DNA of 64,000 nt, taken from positions 1 through 64,000 of the forward strand of contig QRFJ01005310.1 of assembly GCA_006176705.1 (NCBI GenBank), written 5' to 3'. The position numbers and the translations under genes are program-made. Under the pieces are notes generated by a model. That model was not told the DNA's origin and searched no databases. It worked only from the letters and a program-made list of their open reading frames with translations. This DNA is from Cocos nucifera (taxonomy: Eukaryota > Streptophyta > Magnoliopsida > Arecales > Arecaceae). This document shows, piece by piece, positions 48,517 to 58,968 of the stretch; positions within the stretch are counted from its first letter, which is position 1, and each line of letters begins with the position of its first letter.

Positions 48517-49188
48517 ATTTTTGATTAAAAGAATGTCATCCATGTATAGGACAAAAAGTACTATTGCTATATCATTTGCCCATTTATAAATGCAGGGCTC
48601 TTCTCCATTCTTAACGAAGCCATACGTTTTGATCATCTTATCAAAATACATGTTCCAACTTCAAGATGCCAGCTTCAATCCATAAATGAATCTTTGAAGC
48701 TTGCATACCTTGAACTCATTTATGGATGTGAACCTTTCAGGTTATATCATATAAATCTCTTTGGTCAGCTCTTCATTTAGGAAAGCTATCTTCACATCCA
48801 TTTATCAAATCTCATAGTCCAGATGGATAGCTATTGCAAGCATAATTCGAATGGATTTAAGTATTGCCATAGGAATGAACATCTTGTCATAGCCAATACC
48901 ATAACATTGATGATATCTTCTGCCAATCAGATGGGCTTTATAGGTCTCCATCTTTCTGTCTGCATTTCTTTTCCTCTTGAAGATCTACTTAAATTCAATG
49001 GATTTAACCCCTTTAGGCAGGTCAACCAATATCCACACATCATTGACCTTCATGGACTCTATCTCAGATTTTTTGGCCTCAAGTCATTTCTCAAAATCAG
49101 GCCTCTGCATAGCATCCATAAAGGTGATCGGATTCTTATCATTCTCATCTAGTTTGAAGGGATTACCATCTTGGACTAAGAAACCATA
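48517..49188 (-). pseudogene. pol: Element C, RT N-terminal half
   Basis: Read from 49188: RYYGFLVQDG-like linker, KWLEAKKSEIESMKVNDVW, ILVDLPKGVKSI, METYKAHLI, AILKSIRIMLAIAIHLDYEI, MDVKIAFLNEELTKEIYM, KVCKLQRFIYGLKLASWSW and the active-site block VLYMDDILLIKND (YVDD family, Met variant), which crosses into 42859. Stops and frameshifts present. Bounded by I on one side and J on the other. Confidence 0.87.
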
Positions 49189-49193
49189 GTATC

Positions 49194-50444
49194 TGTTGGG
49201 GATAAATCCATGCCAACCAAAGTTCAGCTATGATTCTGACTAAATCAATTCTATCTGGTTGCAGTTATAGAAACTGAACCTCAACCTGTAGGAATATTCA
49301 AGCTCCGAATCATTCTGAAATGGCCAACCTTCGACACTATAGCCAAAGAATCTGATTGACTAGGAAGACCGATTTTAGATTCGACAAGACATCGCAGATT
49401 CCTTCTCTAGGAAAGCTTGAACAATCAATACCGCCCTAGAGAATCGGCCAAGTCTCCAGCACCTGCGCATCCCATTCGACTGATCTCCCTCCAACGGTCG
49501 AACCCCTCTAGTAGCCAAACTTCTTCCAAACTCCAACAAGCGAACTCCTTCTGGACTCCAATAGGCAAACTCCTCTAGCAGCCAAACTTTTTTCGGACTC
49601 CTCCAACAGGCAAACTCCTTTTAGACTCCAACAGAAAAACTCCTTCCGAATTTCTCCAATAGGTGAACTTCTCTAGCAGTCGAACTCCTTCCAAACTCCA
49701 ATAGGCGAACTCCTTCTGAATTTCCCTAATAGGCAAACTCGTCCAGCAGTCGAACTCCTTCCAGACTCCTCCAACAGGCGAATTCCTTTCGGACTCCTTC
49801 AATAGGCAAACTCCTTTCAGATTCTCCCCAATAGTTGGGTTCCTCCGTCAGGTGAATTCTTCCCCGAGTTTCTCCTCTAGAAGAGATAGCACGTAGATCT
49901 CTCCAGCAGGTCTACTTCCTAATTTCAAAAGAGTCTCCTCTCCTACACAAATCTGACCTCAGACACGGCATGAACCGATCCACATGCGGACTACCTTAGA
50001 GGAATCCAAACTCCTCTAGAATTGATATATCTCAAAGGTCATCACCAACCGATGCCTACTCCTTCGAACTTTGACTATCAAATCTCAAACGGACTGGCAC
50101 CTCGTGACAATAGATACTATCCTTCGTAATAAACTTCACATGGCCTCGAGTGTCCCACTATCCAATAGTTACGACAATCACTATCAGATTATTATAAAAT
50201 CCATCTATAAAAGGGACCCTGTAGATATGTTTTCTTCATGCTCTCTTCTTCTTCTCAATACTTTGCAACATTCTCGACTGAGTACTCCATTTCTATTGGC
50301 CGAAAGAGCTGACTTGATTGTCGGAGGGTCTTGCCAGAGCCACCCCCAGGCTTTGGATGAGATTTCTTTTGCAGGTCATTGATAGTGATCTCTTCTTCTC
50401 CAACTTCGACGCTTGTCCAGCGATGACTAGATTTTGCACCAACA
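49194..50444 (+). repeat. 5' LTR of J (1251 bp)
   Basis: TGTTGGGGATAAATCC ... TTGCACCAACA. TATAAAAG at 50206-50213. About 88% like the 3' LTR over the first 175 bases by hand count. U3 has the family's short tandem repeats (about 49520-49860: 'aggcgaactccttc' blocks). Confidence 0.92.
50206..50213 (+). promoter_or_regulatory. Putative TATA box in 5' LTR of J
   Basis: TATAAAAG followed by GGACC, 231 bases before the LTR end. The same TATAAAAG-GGACC block is in the 3' LTR at 61338-61345. Good match to plant TATA consensus. Confidence 0.6.
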
Positions 50445-50815
50445 GGATTCATGCTAGAGAAAGGGCCCTCTATTCTTGAGGTTCTCTTATTCTTAAAGGA
50501 GTGTTTAGCAGTGATGTCTCTTCTTTTTCTCTAGGGTCCTTCCCTAAAAAAAATCCCTTCCAAAAATGCTTCAACTCGGTGGTCAACAGCCTTTGCAGCC
50601 AGATTGCATCTAGATCTATCCGCTCCTACTTTAGCTCTGGCAACTCAAGCTCCACCTGTAGCCATGGTGGATGTAGAGCAGTTCAACCTGCTAGTCTAGT
50701 AGGTTTGTGATCTCATGGAGGTGGTGCAGACCATGCAGCGGCAGACTCCAGTGTCAATTCGATCGGAGCAGACTTCTTCGGAGCCCCATGATCTAGTCTA
50801 AGGACGGTCGAAGTT
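50445..50815 (+). pseudogene. gag: Leader and gag N-terminal remnant of J
   Basis: Leader with ATTCTTAAAGGAGTGTT matching element I, then a gag start MVDVEQFNLLV, VCDLMEVVQTMQRQTP near 50660-50760. The remaining gag, the protease and the start of RT are absent: within about 30 bases the sequence passes from gag N-terminus to RT. Compare I, where gag runs on for 1.4 kb. Confidence 0.78.
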
Positions 50816-52668
50816 AACTACCTGAGTTAGGTCTCAAATATGGTTCTCATCAAAAAGGCAAATGATAAGTGGAGGATGTGTATAGACTTCAAAAAGCTAA
50901 GAAAAGACTGCCCAAAAGATAGCTACCCTCTACCCATGATTGATCAACTGGTAGATGCAACCTTGGGCCATGAGCTCCTCACCTTCATGGACATCTTTTT
51001 CGGCTATAATCAAATACGGATGGCACCAAAGGATGAGAAGAAAACTACTTTTATTATCGATCATGGTCTTTATTGTTATAGGGTTATGCCTTTTGGACTC
51101 AAAAATGCAGGGGCAACATACCAGCACCTAGTCAATAAGATCTTCAAGGAGCAGATCAACTGTAACATGGAGATGTATGTGGATGATATGCTCGTCAAAA
51201 GTTGAGCTTCAATAAACCAGATCATCAACCTCAAAGAGTCCTTCAGTACACTCAAGAAGTATAAGATGAAGCTGAACTCGATCAAGTGTGCCTTTGGTGT
51301 GACCTCAGGAAAGTTTCTAGAATTTATGGTGTCAAGATGCAGGATTGAAGCAAATTCAGAGAAGATTTGAGCTATTCAGAAGATGACTGCTCCAAAAATA
51401 ATCAAAAAAGTTTAGCACCTAATTGAAAAAGTAGCATCCCTAAATCGCTTCACCTCGAGATCAGTCAAGCAATGCATGCCCTTCTTCCAAGTTTTCAAGC
51501 AACCAAAGAACTTTTGCTGGATGATGGAGTGCCAATGGGCATTTAAGGAGCTTAAAAACTACCTTGGCTCATCTCCACAGCTGGCAAAGCTTGAACCTAG
51601 AGAAAAATTATTCTTGTACCTAGCAGTCTTTTTGGCAGTCTTGACAGTAGTCCTGATCAAGGAGGAAGCAAAAATGCAGCGACTAGTCTACTACGTAAGT
51701 CGAATCCTATGGGATGCAGAAACTAGATACTCTAAGTTAGAAAAATTAACTTACTCTCTTTTAATTGCTGCCAGAAGACTCCAACCATACTTTTAGGGGC
51801 ACACCATAATGGTCCTCATGAATCAACCAATAAAAGCTGTCCTTCATCAAATGGATGCTTTCGAAAGAATTGAAAAATGAAAAATCTAGCTCACGGAGTT
51901 TGACATTAATTATCGACCCCGATCATTGATCAAAGCTCAGATATTGATAGATTTTATAGTAGAATATACCATTCTAGATGAAGCTAAGCTTGAACAAAAT
52001 GAGACCGGCATCCCATGGTTGCAATTAAGCCTTCCTAAAGAGAGTGCTGATCTTTCTAAAGGTTTTTAGGCCCTATACATGGATGGTTCATCCAATGCTA
52101 CTAGAGCAGGCGCGGGGTTGATCTTCGTCAACCTCAAGGGAGCTATCACCGAATATGCGCTACATCTCAAATTTTCTGCAACTAATAATGGGGTCGAATA
52201 TGAAGCACTGATCATCGGATTAAAAATACCAAGAGAGTTAAAAGTAGATCGACTTTAAGTCTATCCTAATTTTTAATTAGTGGTCTACTAAGTTAGTAGC
52301 AACTATGAAGCACAGGAGGAAAGTATGATAAAATATCTTAAGAAAGTAAAGAATTTGACTTCGATCTTTGATAGTTTTAGAATTCAATAGATTTTGAGGG
52401 TAGAAAATACAAGAACCGACCTCCTTTCTAAATTGGTCACTTTAGTCTTAGCCGAACTATCCAAAAAAGTATTTTTTGAAACTCTAAAATGCCCAAGCTC
52501 AGAGGAATCATAGCTTATTATGCAGATGGAGCACGAGCCGAGCTAGATTGACTTGTTAGTTGCCTATGTCAAAGAAGGAGTTCTTCCTCATGATCCAAAA
52601 TTAGCTTAAAAACTCAGGAATCAAGCCTCTCAGTACGTTTTGTATGAGGGCAAGCTATATAAAAGGTC
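50816..52668 (+). pseudogene. pol: Gypsy RT, RNase H and second RNase H of J
   Basis: RT frame 50840-51205: MVLIKKANDKWRMCIDFKKL, CPKDSYPLPMIDQLVDAT, GYNQIRMAPKDEKKTTFI, YRVMPFGLKNAGATYQ and active-site MEMYVDDMLVKS with both Asp. The first RNase H (51476-51796) has FKELKNYLGSSPQLAK, LYLAVFLAVLTVVLIKE, then AETRYSKLEKLTYSLL. A linker (YRPRSLIKAQILIDFI) leads to a second RNase H: ALYMDGSSNATRAGAGLIF, then NNGVEYEALIIGLKI (about 52070-52250). Stops are scattered. It ends KLYKRSY, where K enters. Confidence 0.92.
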
Positions 52669-52673
52669 ATATT

Positions 52674-53594
52674 TATGAAGATTTATGGTGCTTCTAAGCC
52701 TTGAGAGACCATAGGAGGCGTCAGAGGGTTGGCTTTGGGAATTCCATGGGCTTGGTTGGTGCTTCAAAGACCTGGAACACAAGATGAAGCAAGAAACCAA
52801 AGCCAAAGAATCAAGACTATAGAATGAAGATTTTTTGTAGGTTAGCCAGCTCAGTCAAAAACTGGATCGGCTAAGTCTCAGTGCATAGGCAAAATACAGA
52901 GCTGCACATTCGAGACCGCTGGCATGGCATAGGACTAGGCTGGCTCAATTTCAGACTGAGCTAATCCATTGAAACCTAGCTAGCTCAGTGCTGAGGCTGA
53001 GCTGGCTCAATGTGCGGATAGAGTTATGCGAGGGTCAGTTTTGGGCTAGGGTTTGGGTTGATCCTAGGGGTCCTAAGGCTTGGTTTGAGAGGTCTTAAGG
53101 AGGCTAATTCATATTTGAGTCAGATCAAGATCCAAAGGATGAGAGCATTGGAGACATGGGTGTACACGGGCTCGATGAGTGCTTTCATGTATTATGTTAG
53201 CTGGGGAGTTTTTTGGTTGGGCCTAACGGCTATGTGTAAATACATAGGTTGTATTAGGGTTTCATTAATGCTGTGGATACAGACCTTTTCTTCCTCAACT
53301 CTCTTCTTTTCTTCTCTCTAGAGTTGCCATCCTAGGGTTCTTGAAGAAGCCCTAGAGAAGGGGGCATCTCCCTCAAGCCCAAGGAGGGAGGCGCCCCATC
53401 ACAGATCCAAGTGGAGGATCGATAGTTTGCTGCCCATAAAGAACATCACAGGTTCCTTTAGATCCGTGCTAAATATTAGGGGCTTCTGCAACATGGTATC
53501 TGGGCTTGTAATGCCAAGGATGATTGGCATTTGAGCAATATCATGGAACATCAATTGATATTAGGGAGAGGTGATGCCAGTTGGTACACTTACA
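52674..53594 (+). repeat. 5' LTR of K (921 bp)
   Basis: TATGAAGATTTATGG ... TACACTTACA. U3 contains repeated GAGCTGGCTCA/CAGCTCAGTC motifs (52845-53010). A degraded TATA (TGTAAATA near 53235) precedes the GTTGTATTAGGG stretch. Confidence 0.86.
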
Positions 53595-53596
53595 TC

Positions 53597-53609
53597 TGGT
53601 ATCAGTGCC
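53597..53609 (+). other. Primer-binding site of K
   Basis: TGGTATCAGTGCC, one base off TGGTATCAGAGCC, two bases inside the LTR edge. A copia-style primer site in a non-coding element. Confidence 0.82.
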
Positions 53610-55207
53610 ATGTTTTAGAGCCTGATGGTGCATGGAAGCGAAAGAGAAGTCGTACAAGATGAAATCAAAAATCTGCATCAGGATTCCATGGTTTGTCTCA
53701 AATTTACCTTATTGTTGCTGTGGTTTGGCCAATCGGGAGCAGCGAGTTGAAGGTGGAGGTTGAGAGGATTAGCGGAAAGGGATTTTCCTAGGGTAGAAGA
53801 ATTTGGTGCATTATTTGCTGATCGATCTTGGCGGAATGGCTGGGGCGTATGATGGTTATGTGGCGATAGCACTTTCCTAAAGATGTAGGTCTAAGAGAGG
53901 CTTGGCGATGCAGCAGCCAAGGGAAGTGTCTCAGTAGAAAGCATCAGGGTTTTCTAGAAAGATTGGCAGTGTAGGGCTATTGAAGAGACGTTTCCCATGG
54001 GGTAATGGTCGAAGGAAGGCTGAAGAAGCGATTATACAACCTTCGGTGTCAGAAAGGTAGAAAAGTAGTCGGAGATATATTCAGCGGTTCGATCAGAGCA
54101 TGGATATGTAGTTCCTTGGGAGTGATGGAGATGGATGATCCATGGATGTCTAGCAGGTCTGGGTTGGATGACTGTAGAGTAGTGCAGAGATGAGTCAGGG
54201 AGCACTGGAGTGCTGCAGAAGCACTATCCTGGAGGCACAGAGGTTGAGAGAGGCTCGACAGTGCAGCAGTCGAGGAGTGTATCTCAATAGATGGTGTCAA
54301 GATCTTCCCAAGGAGATCGAGAGCAGATCTCAGGGAGAGCTGGGAGGTCTCAGGAAGTGTCAGGAGGTCTCAGGCAGCCAGAAGTATCATGGATCAGGTT
54401 TCTTCTATAAAGGCACCAGGGAGAGTCGCGGTTCAAGTGGAGGATGGTTCTCCAAGCGTAAATGAAGCGATGATTGGTGTAGGGGTAGAAGAGAAGAACT
54501 AGGGTGGAATTTCCTAGGGTCCAGTCACTAGATTTAGAAGAGTTGGATGAGCTCTTAGGTTTTGAAGGTGCACATGGGTTATGGAGGTATCTGAGACAAC
54601 ATCAAAGGGGTCTGCGGTGTGCGGAGGATTCGAAGGGGCAGCAACGGTGTTCGAGGTACAGCGATAGGCTCGATAGTGCAGCATTGGGTGGTTGGCCTCG
54701 AGGGACTCAATGACTGAGTCGGCTTCTGCGTTATCAGGTGGACTTCAAATATAGGTGGAGCTTTGGAGAGCTGGCTTCATAATTGAAGAGAAATTTGACA
54801 TGTGTTCAGAGCAGAGTGTTGCAGGAGGATTGATATCCTAGCACCAGCGTCGGTAATGCACAATTCCAGATGAAGTGGCATGTGTAGGAGGATAGGCATA
54901 GTTCTGAGGAGACCATGTCAGGATTTGCAGTGAGTGCCATTACAGGAACATTGCGGGTTCTCCAAGAAAGTGCAGAAAAAGTGATGCAGCTGCTAAGCAG
55001 AAGGGATCCTACAATTTCAGGATGGTATAGAGGTGCAAGCTAAGGTCTTCAGCGGTGGAGGCAATTATCCCAAAGGCCTCAAGGGTGTGCAATAGTTGAA
55101 GAGGATTGGCGGAAGTGATGATTGCACAAAGGGCTGTCGAGTGTGCAGGGACAGTAGGATCATGCAGGAAGTCATTGTCGAGGGGTTTGCCAAGGTTTGG
55201 AGCACCA
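53610..55207 (+). other. Internal region of K, no recognisable gene
   Basis: Richer in G than the surroundings. Open stretches of 60-90 codons occur on both strands (for example 54190-54465) but none shows a retroelement domain. An 80-base block rich in 'agagaggctcg-cagtgcagcag' appears at about 53893 and about 54246, with a shorter third copy at about 54665, hinting at internal duplication. Origin unknown; a captured host fragment cannot be excluded. Confidence 0.6.
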
Positions 55208-55217
55208 AGGTGGAGAT
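55208..55217 (+). other. Polypurine tract of K
   Basis: AAGGTGGAGAT-type purine run directly before the 3' LTR. Confidence 0.7.
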
Positions 55218-56153
55218 CGTGAGGATTTATGGTGCTCTTAAGCCTTGGGAGGCCACGAAAGAAATCAGGAGGTTAGCTCTAGAGATTCCAGGGGCTTGGT
55301 TTGTGCTTCAAAGATCTGAGACATAAGATGAAGCAAGGAATTAAAGCCAAAAAATAAAGACTATAGAAAAAAAAATTTCTGCAAGTTAGCTGGCTCAGTC
55401 CAAAATTGGGTCGGCCAAGTCTTAGTGCATAGGCAAAACAGAGAGCTGCACATTTGGGACTACTGGCATGATACGAGATTGGGCCCGCTCAATTTTAGAC
55501 TGAGTCGACCTAGTGGAACTTAGTCGGCTCAGTGCTAAGACTGAGCCGAGGGAACTTAGCTAGCTCAGTGCATGGGTAGAGTTACGCAAAGGTCTGTTTT
55601 GAGCTAGGCTCTGGGTTGATCCTAGGAGTCTTAAGGCCTGGTTTGAGAGGTCTTAAGGGGGCTAATTCATGTATGGATCGAATCTAGATCCAGAGAATGA
55701 GAGCTTGGGAGACATGGGTGTACATAGACTCGGTGAGTGCTTTCATGTATTGGGTTAGCTGGAAAATTTTTTGGTCGAGCCTAATGGCTTTGTATAAATA
55801 CATAGGTTATATTAGGATTCCATTAATGCTGTAGAATACATACCTTTTCCCCCTCAACTCTCTTCTTCTCTTCTCTCTAGAGTTTCCGCCCTAGGGTTCT
55901 TAAAGAAGCCCTAGAGAAGGGGGGCGTCTCCCTCAAGCCTAAGGAGGGAGGCGCCCCATCACAGATCCAGGTGGAGGATCGGTGGTTTGCTACCCATAGA
56001 GAACATCACAGGTTCCTTTCGATCCAAGCTAAAGATCAGGGCTTCCGCAACATGGTATCGGGGCTTGTGATGCCAAGGATGATTGGCATTCGAACGATAT
56101 CATGGAATATCAATTAGTATCAGGGATAGGTGATGCCAGTTGATGTGCTTACA
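55218..56153 (+). repeat. 3' LTR of K (936 bp)
   Basis: CGTGAGGATTTATGG ... GTGCTTACA; the first two bases differ from TG. It keeps TATAAATA at 55793-55800. It carries the same GAGCTGGCTC-like motif cluster at about 55385-55570. Confidence 0.86.
55793..55800 (+). promoter_or_regulatory. Putative TATA box in 3' LTR of K
   Basis: TATAAATA preceded by TTTG and followed by CATAGG. The matching place in the 5' LTR is mutated to TGTAAATA. Confidence 0.5.
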
Positions 56154-56158
56154 ATATT

Positions 56159-56800
56159 CGCTACTGCTTTTGAGATGTCTCCGACCTTCAGAGGCCAACT
56201 TCGCATTATGAAAAGTGCATGAGAAAATTTATGAAAGTCATGTAGAAGCCACATCCCTGTCACAAAGATTATTTCAGCAAGGATACTATTGGCCGACCTT
56301 ATACCATGACTCTATATAGTATGTCAAGAAATGTGACCACTGTCTAAGAAATGCAAATATTCAAAGATAGCCAGCCTCCAAGCTTACTCCACTAAGCGCA
56401 TCTTGGCCATTTGCATAGTGGGGAATGGATATACTTGGCCATATCCCAATGGCATCTAGATAATGGAAGCTCCTCCTGGTTGTAATCGACTACTTCACCA
56501 AATGGGTCGAAGCCAAACCACTAGCAAAAATTATTGAGGCCAAGGTATAGGACTTCATCTGAAAGTCAACCGTCTACTGATTTGGTCTATCCCGAACTCT
56601 CATAATAGATAGCGAGTGATAGTTTGCTGGGATGAGGTTTGTTGAGTTCTTCGAAGATCTAAACATCTCCCATCACTCACGTCAGTGGCCCATCCACAGA
56701 CAAATGGTGAAGTAGAGATGACCAACAAAATTTTACTACAGGGCATCAAGGCAAGGCTTGAAAGCGCAATGGAATTTTACTCCCACGACCTTGAAATTTG
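56159..56800 (+). pseudogene. pol: Gypsy integrase of J
   Basis: Zinc region with HEKIYESHV, SLSQRLFQQGYYWPTLYHDS and CDHCLRNANIQ (about 56210-56360). The core reads WGMDILGHIPMAS, VVIDYFTKWVEAKPLAKI and RTLIIDSE-stop-QFAG, with FVEFFEDLNISHHS; the first two catalytic Asp are visible and the third region (WPIHRQMVK*R) is broken. It stops being recognisable near 56790. The pol C-terminus usual in Tat elements is missing. Confidence 0.87.
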
Positions 56801-56917
56801 AAAAACTTAAGAATGTACTACCAGTAACTTTTCTTCAATAAAGTTCTTTCTATTTTAACATCATTACTTCTTGGCATAAAGATTGTGTAATGACAACTCT
56901 AAAGAAATCAAAAGTGG
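56801..56917 (+). other. Short spacer after integrase of J
   Basis: AT-rich spacer, no domain, leading into the tandem array. Probably the end of pol plus the start of the 3' untranslated region, joined by a deletion. Confidence 0.5.
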
Positions 56918-57360
56918 CCCATTAGGAATAAGAGGAGAACCTCATCCTAACATGAGCAAGGTTGAAGGCCTCGATGAACTAAGATGAGATAAGGGGAGAG
57001 GCCCTACCAATGGCTATAATGTGTGCCTACAGCCCATTAGGAACAGGAGGAGAAGCTATCCCAATGTGAGCATGGTCGAATGCCTCGTTGAACTAAGACG
57101 AGATAAGGGAAGAGTCCCTACCAACGGTTTTAATGTACCCCACCAACGACTTTAATGTGCCCCTACAATCCATTAGGAATAGGATAAGAAACTCATCCTA
57201 ATTTGAGCAAGGTCAAAGGCCTCATTGAACTAAGATGAGATGAGGGGAGAGGCCTTACAGATGGCTCTAATGTGCCCCTGCAGCCCATTAGGAGTAGGAG
57301 GAGAATCTCATCCTAACATCAGCAAAGTGAAAGGCCTCATTCAGCCAAGACGAGAACCCA
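56918..57360. repeat. Tandem array in J, about 115-135-bp units
   Basis: Four units beginning 'cccattaggaata' at about 56918, 57032, 57168 and 57282. Each runs 'ggaggagaa-ctcatcctaa', 'atgagcaaggt', 'aaggcctcattgaact', 'aagacgagataagg', 'aatgtgcccctac'. The second is longer because 'ccaacgac-tttaatgt' is doubled. The unit start matches the bases flanking the array in element I. Confidence 0.88.
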
Positions 57361-57820
57361 TCGATGGATCTGATGAACCTCTATGATCATACAAGGGGTG
57401 GAAGGTCAAGGCCATGCTGATTTAAAATGAGGAAAAGGTCAAGGCCCTACTAATGATTGATGAGCACATTCCCGTACGACCATGCCAAATGCCAAAGAAA
57501 AAATTCCATCCTAATCCACAGAACAATCCCCTAACCCGACATCATTAACAAGCATCCCATTAGAAATGAAAGAAAAATGAGGCATCCAGAATTGAATCCA
57601 CAAGAGATGACAATAGAAAAGGTACTATTTTATTATGAAGTTAAGTTTGTTACAAGTAAAAATTAATAAGATCAATTACAATGGGCACACTACAAACAAG
57701 ATAGAGGTCGACAAAGGTCGATTGTGCAAAAAAGCAAATGCATTATAGACAAGATAAAGATCGGTGAAATCGATTACATAAAATCAAAAAAAAAGAGGGT
57801 ACATAGATGTCAAAAGTTTA
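57361..57820. other. Spacer between array and antisense gene in J
   Basis: About 460 bases, first half still weakly repeat-like ('gaggaaaaggtcaaggcccta'), second half AT-rich ('aaagatcggtgaaatcg' resembling 'agatagaggtcgacaaaggtcg' upstream). On the minus strand it would hold the 3' untranslated end of the antisense gene. No frame of note. Confidence 0.5.
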
Positions 57821-58381
57821 GACCTCGGGTGGCTCGCCCACTGGAGAAGTTAGGACATTCTCGATCGGCTTCGACCCTTGGGTAGGCTCGGATGCTGCAC
57901 CTATAGATTCAGGAGCAACCTTGGCATCAACATGTGAAGGGCCGGCTCTATCCTCTGGCTTTTCTAGGAGAAGATCCAGATCGATGTTGGAAAAATTCTA
58001 GGCGACTTGCCCCATGCAGACCTAGAATCCTTTCAAGAAGGCTTCCTAGGCAAAGTCTATTTTGATGTCCTCTATATCCTTGGAGGACTTGAAGTTCTAC
58101 ACAGTCCTTTCCATGGCAGTGCTAACCTCCTCTTGCGCCTTCCTTCTCTCCTCCTTTTCCAGGGCTAGCTCGGCCCTTAACTTTGCCATCTCGCCACACT
58201 CCTCTCTCAGTTCATTCTAAAGGCGTTTGAGTTCAGACAAATGGATCTCCGAGGAAACCTTTAGAATGTCGGCCTCGGTCTGGGCCTTCACAGCTTCTAC
58301 ACGAGCTTCTTCCAGGGATCTAGAAGCTTTGATCCGATTTTGGCTTGCTGCTTCGAAGTGGAGAAAAGGATAGTGTGCCAG

Positions 58382-58469
58382 CTGCAAAACACATAATAAA
58401 TCAAAATCATAAAAGATCCCAGTTCCAAAGCTTAGTGGGCTGAAGTCAAAATCAAAAGGAACCACTTAC
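58382..58469 (-). other. Predicted intron 2 of the antisense gene
   Basis: Minus strand GAG|GTAAGTGG at the donor and TGTGTTTTGCAG|CTGG at the acceptor, with a T-rich tract before the AG. Removal joins ATFLE to LAHYPF in frame. A classic plant intron layout although only 88 nt. Confidence 0.72.
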
Positions 58470-58902
58470 CTCCAAAAAGGTAGCAAATGATTCATCGAAA
58501 CTCTCAACGTCATCCTTCTGGCGCATCCTTTCAATGATGTGGGGAAGGACGCTCCCCTCCATTAGTGCCTGGATGACCTCTCGGTCGGCTAGGAAACCCA
58601 GTTCCTAGCCAAGGTCCCCTCCTTCGGAGCTCTTAGCCTTTTGCCCAACCTTCTTGCTGACAGCCCTCTTCTTCTTCTTCTCCACAGCTCCCTCTGGCCG
58701 AACAAGAGTAAGAAGGATGGCCTCATTAGACAAGGTGCGGCTCGGCATGATAGTGGCAGGTTCAAGGGTCGGCAAGGACCAAATCAACGTAGGTCAGCTT
58801 GACTCTTCAGTCCGGGCCTTGTTCTGTGGTCAGAAGAACCACCCTTCCTTTTAACGGTCTGGACCCCCTTTGTCAAGCGGTTCCATTCCTCGAGGGTCAT
58901 TT

Positions 58903-58968
58903 CTACAAAGACAAAGTTAGAAGATCAAAAAAATGAATATCATCCAGCCGACTGAATATCACAAACTA
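58903..58968 (-). other. Predicted intron 1 of the antisense gene
   Basis: Minus strand GATA|GTTTGTGA ... TGTCTTTGTAG|AAATG. It removes the stop after NPIDSL and joins NPID to KMTLEEWNRL in frame. At 66 nt it is at the lower limit for plants, so less sure than intron 2. Confidence 0.55.

Larger units (their letters stand above)
52674..56153 (+). mobile_element. Non-coding LTR retrotransposon K, nested in J
   Basis: 3480 bp: two LTRs (921 and 936 bp) and a 1.6-kb internal region without gag or pol. Flanked by ATATT (52669-52673 and 56154-56158); excision restores the R-S-Y-S/L-L frame of J at the RT/integrase border. The primer site is Met-tRNA type and a purine tract is present, so it needs only trans-acting proteins, like LARD/TRIM-type elements. 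LTR identity is low (about 78-80% over the first 150 bases), mainly transitions. Confidence 0.9.

Noticed and set aside
53610..55207. Internal frames of K as a captured host gene
   Set aside because: Several 60-90-codon frames exist on both strands, but none shows motifs, consistent frame or intron signals. Left as unknown.
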